Of a stretch of 6,449 bases of DNA, positions 5,320 to 6,449 are shown in pieces (within the stretch, counting starts at the first letter, position 1; every line of letters starts with the position of its first letter). This stretch comes from JBEVMS01 sp040508515 (GTDB lineage Bacteria; Pseudomonadota; Gammaproteobacteria; Xanthomonadales; Rhodanobacteraceae). A program made the position numbers and the translations under genes. The notes under the pieces are model-generated. The model searched no databases and was not told the DNA's origin. It was given only the letters and a program-made list of their open reading frames with translations. The DNA is taken from positions 1 through 6,449 of the forward strand of contig JBEVMS010000282.1 in assembly GCA_040508515.1 (NCBI GenBank), in the 5' to 3' direction.

Positions 5320-6228
5320 ATGATCCGGATCGACGATCTGGCGGTCTTTGTGCGAGCGGCCGATGTCGGCAGCTTCTCCGCGGCGGCGCGCCAGTTGCAG
5401 CTAACCCCGGCGGTGGCTAGTACGGCGATTGGGCGACTGGAGCAGGCGTTGGGACAGCGTTTGTTCGTGCGCTCCACCCGCAGTTTGCGCTTGTCCGAGG
5501 ATGGCGAGCGCTACCTGCCGCATGCGCGCGCAGTGTTGCAAAGCCTCAGCGACGGCGAGCGCGCGTTGGCGCGCGGGCGCGACGAAATCGCCGGCAGTTT
5601 GCGGCTGTCCGCGCCTTCTGACCTAGGACGCAACGTGCTGCTGCCGTGGCTGGATGCCTTTCAGCGCGCGCATCCCAAGCTGCGTTTTCATCTGCAGATC
5701 AGCGATCGGGTCGCCGACCTGTTCGGCCAGCCGCTGGATCTGGCGTTGCGCTACGGCCAGCCACCCGATTCCAGTCTGGTCGCGCAGCCGCTGGCGGCGG
5801 ACAACCGCCGCGTGCTGTGCGCCGCGCCGGATTATCTGGCGCGCCACGGCACGCCGCGTAGCGTCGACGAACTGCGCCAGCACAACTGTTTGCGCTATGT
5901 CTGGCGCCAGAGCGTGCACGAGCGTTGGAGCTTTCATTTGCCGCAAGGCGTGCAGACGGTGACAGTCAGCGGTGACCGCATCAGCGACGATGCGGACGTG
6001 GTGCGGCGCTGGGGCGTGGCCGGACATGGACTGGTTTACAAGTCGCAGTTGGATGTGGCCGAGGATTTGCGCAGCGGCCGGCTGATGGCTGTATTTCCGG
6101 CGGCGCACGGCGAGCCGGCGCCACTCAATTTGGTCTGCGCGCACCGCTCGTTGCTGGCGCCGGCGGTCACCACCTTGCGCGACTTTCTGCGCGAACGCTG
6201 CGCGGCCTGGCGCGAGCCGCCACCGTAG
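5320..6228 (+). CDS. LysR-type transcriptional regulator, CrgA-like
   Basis: DNA-binding regulator of 302 residues, the standard LysR length. The ATG at 5320 follows GGGAAG closely. The N-terminal winged helix-turn-helix spans about residues 3-62: FVRAADVGSFSAAARQLQLTPAVASTAIGRLEQALGQRLFVRSTR contains the usual AA-x-L-x-L-T-x-x-x-x-S recognition helix and the LE-x-x-LG-x-x-LF-x-R wing. A linker helix (65-85) leads into a periplasmic-binding-protein-like effector domain from about residue 90, beginning GSLRLSAPSDLGRNVLLPWLDAF. Hallmarks of the CrgA group are RRVLCAAPDYLARHGTP, followed by the His-Asn-Cys-Leu-Arg-Tyr stretch and the late GLVYKSQLDVAEDLRSGRL. Divergence from the oxidoreductase gene suggests that gene (and the ABM gene) as its target, with autoregulation through the shared 116-bp region. 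The inducer is unknown; a quinone or electrophile is a guess from context. Its stop lies nine bases from the convergent dacB stop. Confidence 0.93.
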   Translation: MIRIDDLAVFVRAADVGSFSAAARQLQLTPAVASTAIGRLEQALGQRLFVRSTRSLRLSEDGERYLPHARAVLQSLSDGERALARGRDEIAGSLRLSAPSDLGRNVLLPWLDAFQRAHPKLRFHLQISDRVADLFGQPLDLALRYGQPPDSSLVAQPLAADNRRVLCAAPDYLARHGTPRSVDELRQHNCLRYVWRQSVHERWSFHLPQGVQTVTVSGDRISDDADVVRRWGVAGHGLVYKSQLDVAEDLRSGRLMAVFPAAHGEPAPLNLVCAHRSLLAPAVTTLRDFLRERCAAWREPPP

Positions 6229-6237
6229 CGGGCAGGC

Positions 6238-6449
6238 TCACTGGCGCTGGTTCAAACCGGCCAACAACAGCGCGATGGCGTCGATATTCTGGTTGGGCGA
6301 GGGCGATTGTGGCGTCGGCACATCGTTGTTGAGCATGATCGCGAAGGCCAACCGTTCGCCGGCGGTGGTGGTGACATAACCGGCCAGACAGTGCACGTAG
6401 CTCATGCTGCCGGTCTTGGCATGCAGGTTGCCCTCGCCGATGCTCCCGC
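6238..6449 (-). CDS. dacB: D-alanyl-D-alanine carboxypeptidase/endopeptidase (PBP4 type, peptidase S13), C-terminal part
   Basis: Periplasmic penicillin-binding protein that trims the terminal D-Ala or cuts cross-links in peptidoglycan. Only the last 69 complete codons are in the window; the gene continues past the right edge and ends in TGA at 6240-6238. The third active-site motif is present: KTGS at 6417-6406, in the context NLHAKTGSMSYV. It is followed by LAGYVTTTAGERLAFAIMLNN, the characteristic S13 strand and tail after KTG. The SxxK and SxN motifs would lie outside the window. A cysteine sits eight residues after the motif Gly (Tyr-Val-His-Cys), where small or hydrophobic residues are more usual. 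The last segment, rich in Pro and Ser, precedes a short helix ending LLLAGLNQRQ. The gene is tail-to-tail with the LysR gene, with only nine bases between stops and no visible hairpin. The family call is firm; the symbol follows the S13 convention. Confidence 0.87.
   Translation of the reverse strand, partial: GSIGEGNLHAKTGSMSYVHCLAGYVTTTAGERLAFAIMLNNDVPTPQSPSPNQNIDAIALLLAGLNQRQ

Noticed and set aside
4118..5323. 401-codon open frame on the plus strand opposite the oxidoreductase
   Set aside because: It is antisense to a gene with clear MDR motifs. Its composition (many Gln, Arg, Ala, Gly, Asp) is typical of an antisense shadow in GC-rich DNA, and no domain is recognisable.
1..6449. CRISPR array, insertion sequence, tRNA or rRNA gene, or phage remnant
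   Set aside because: No spaced repeats, terminal inverted repeats, transposase motifs or structural RNA signatures were seen; coding style is uniform throughout.

Overview
The window is GC-rich and densely coded, with short intergenic gaps and no mobile element, CRISPR array, rRNA or tRNA gene visible. Protein style (DacB of family S13, MetNIQ with a lipoprotein MetQ, a CrgA-type LysR regulator, a 2-Cys glutathione peroxidase) fits a Gram-negative gammaproteobacterium, most likely of the Xanthomonadaceae. That placement is inferred from protein flavour and base composition, not from a marker gene. It looks like ordinary chromosomal backbone.

Layout from left to right. (1) The 3' end of pncB, nicotinate phosphoribosyltransferase, on the plus strand, running in from outside the window. 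(2) Convergent to it, the D-methionine/L-methionine ABC importer operon metN-metI-metQ on the minus strand. metN and metI overlap by 4 bp, and a 79-bp spacer before metQ can form two mutually exclusive RNA hairpins. (3) A 160-bp divergent region, then a thioredoxin-type glutathione peroxidase on the plus strand, closed by a strong hairpin. (4) On the minus strand, a small YgiN-like (ABM) monooxygenase preceded by an MDR-family quinone oxidoreductase/dehydrogenase. Divergent from the latter is a LysR-type regulator, and an 18-bp near-perfect palindrome lies between them. (5) Convergent to the regulator, the 3' end of a D-Ala-D-Ala carboxypeptidase (PBP4/DacB), running out of the window.

Functionally, two groups stand out. 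MetNIQ brings methionine across the inner membrane using ATP. The LysR / MDR oxidoreductase / ABM monooxygenase set looks like a small regulated quinone- or electrophile-handling locus, comparable in logic to the mdaB-ygiN pair of E. coli, with a peroxidase next door. pncB (NAD salvage) and dacB (peptidoglycan trimming) are housekeeping neighbours cut by the window edges.

I found no strong sign of a wholly new system. The most useful leads are the palindrome in the LysR divergent region, the alternative hairpins ahead of metQ, and the quinone-reductase/quinol-monooxygenase pairing.
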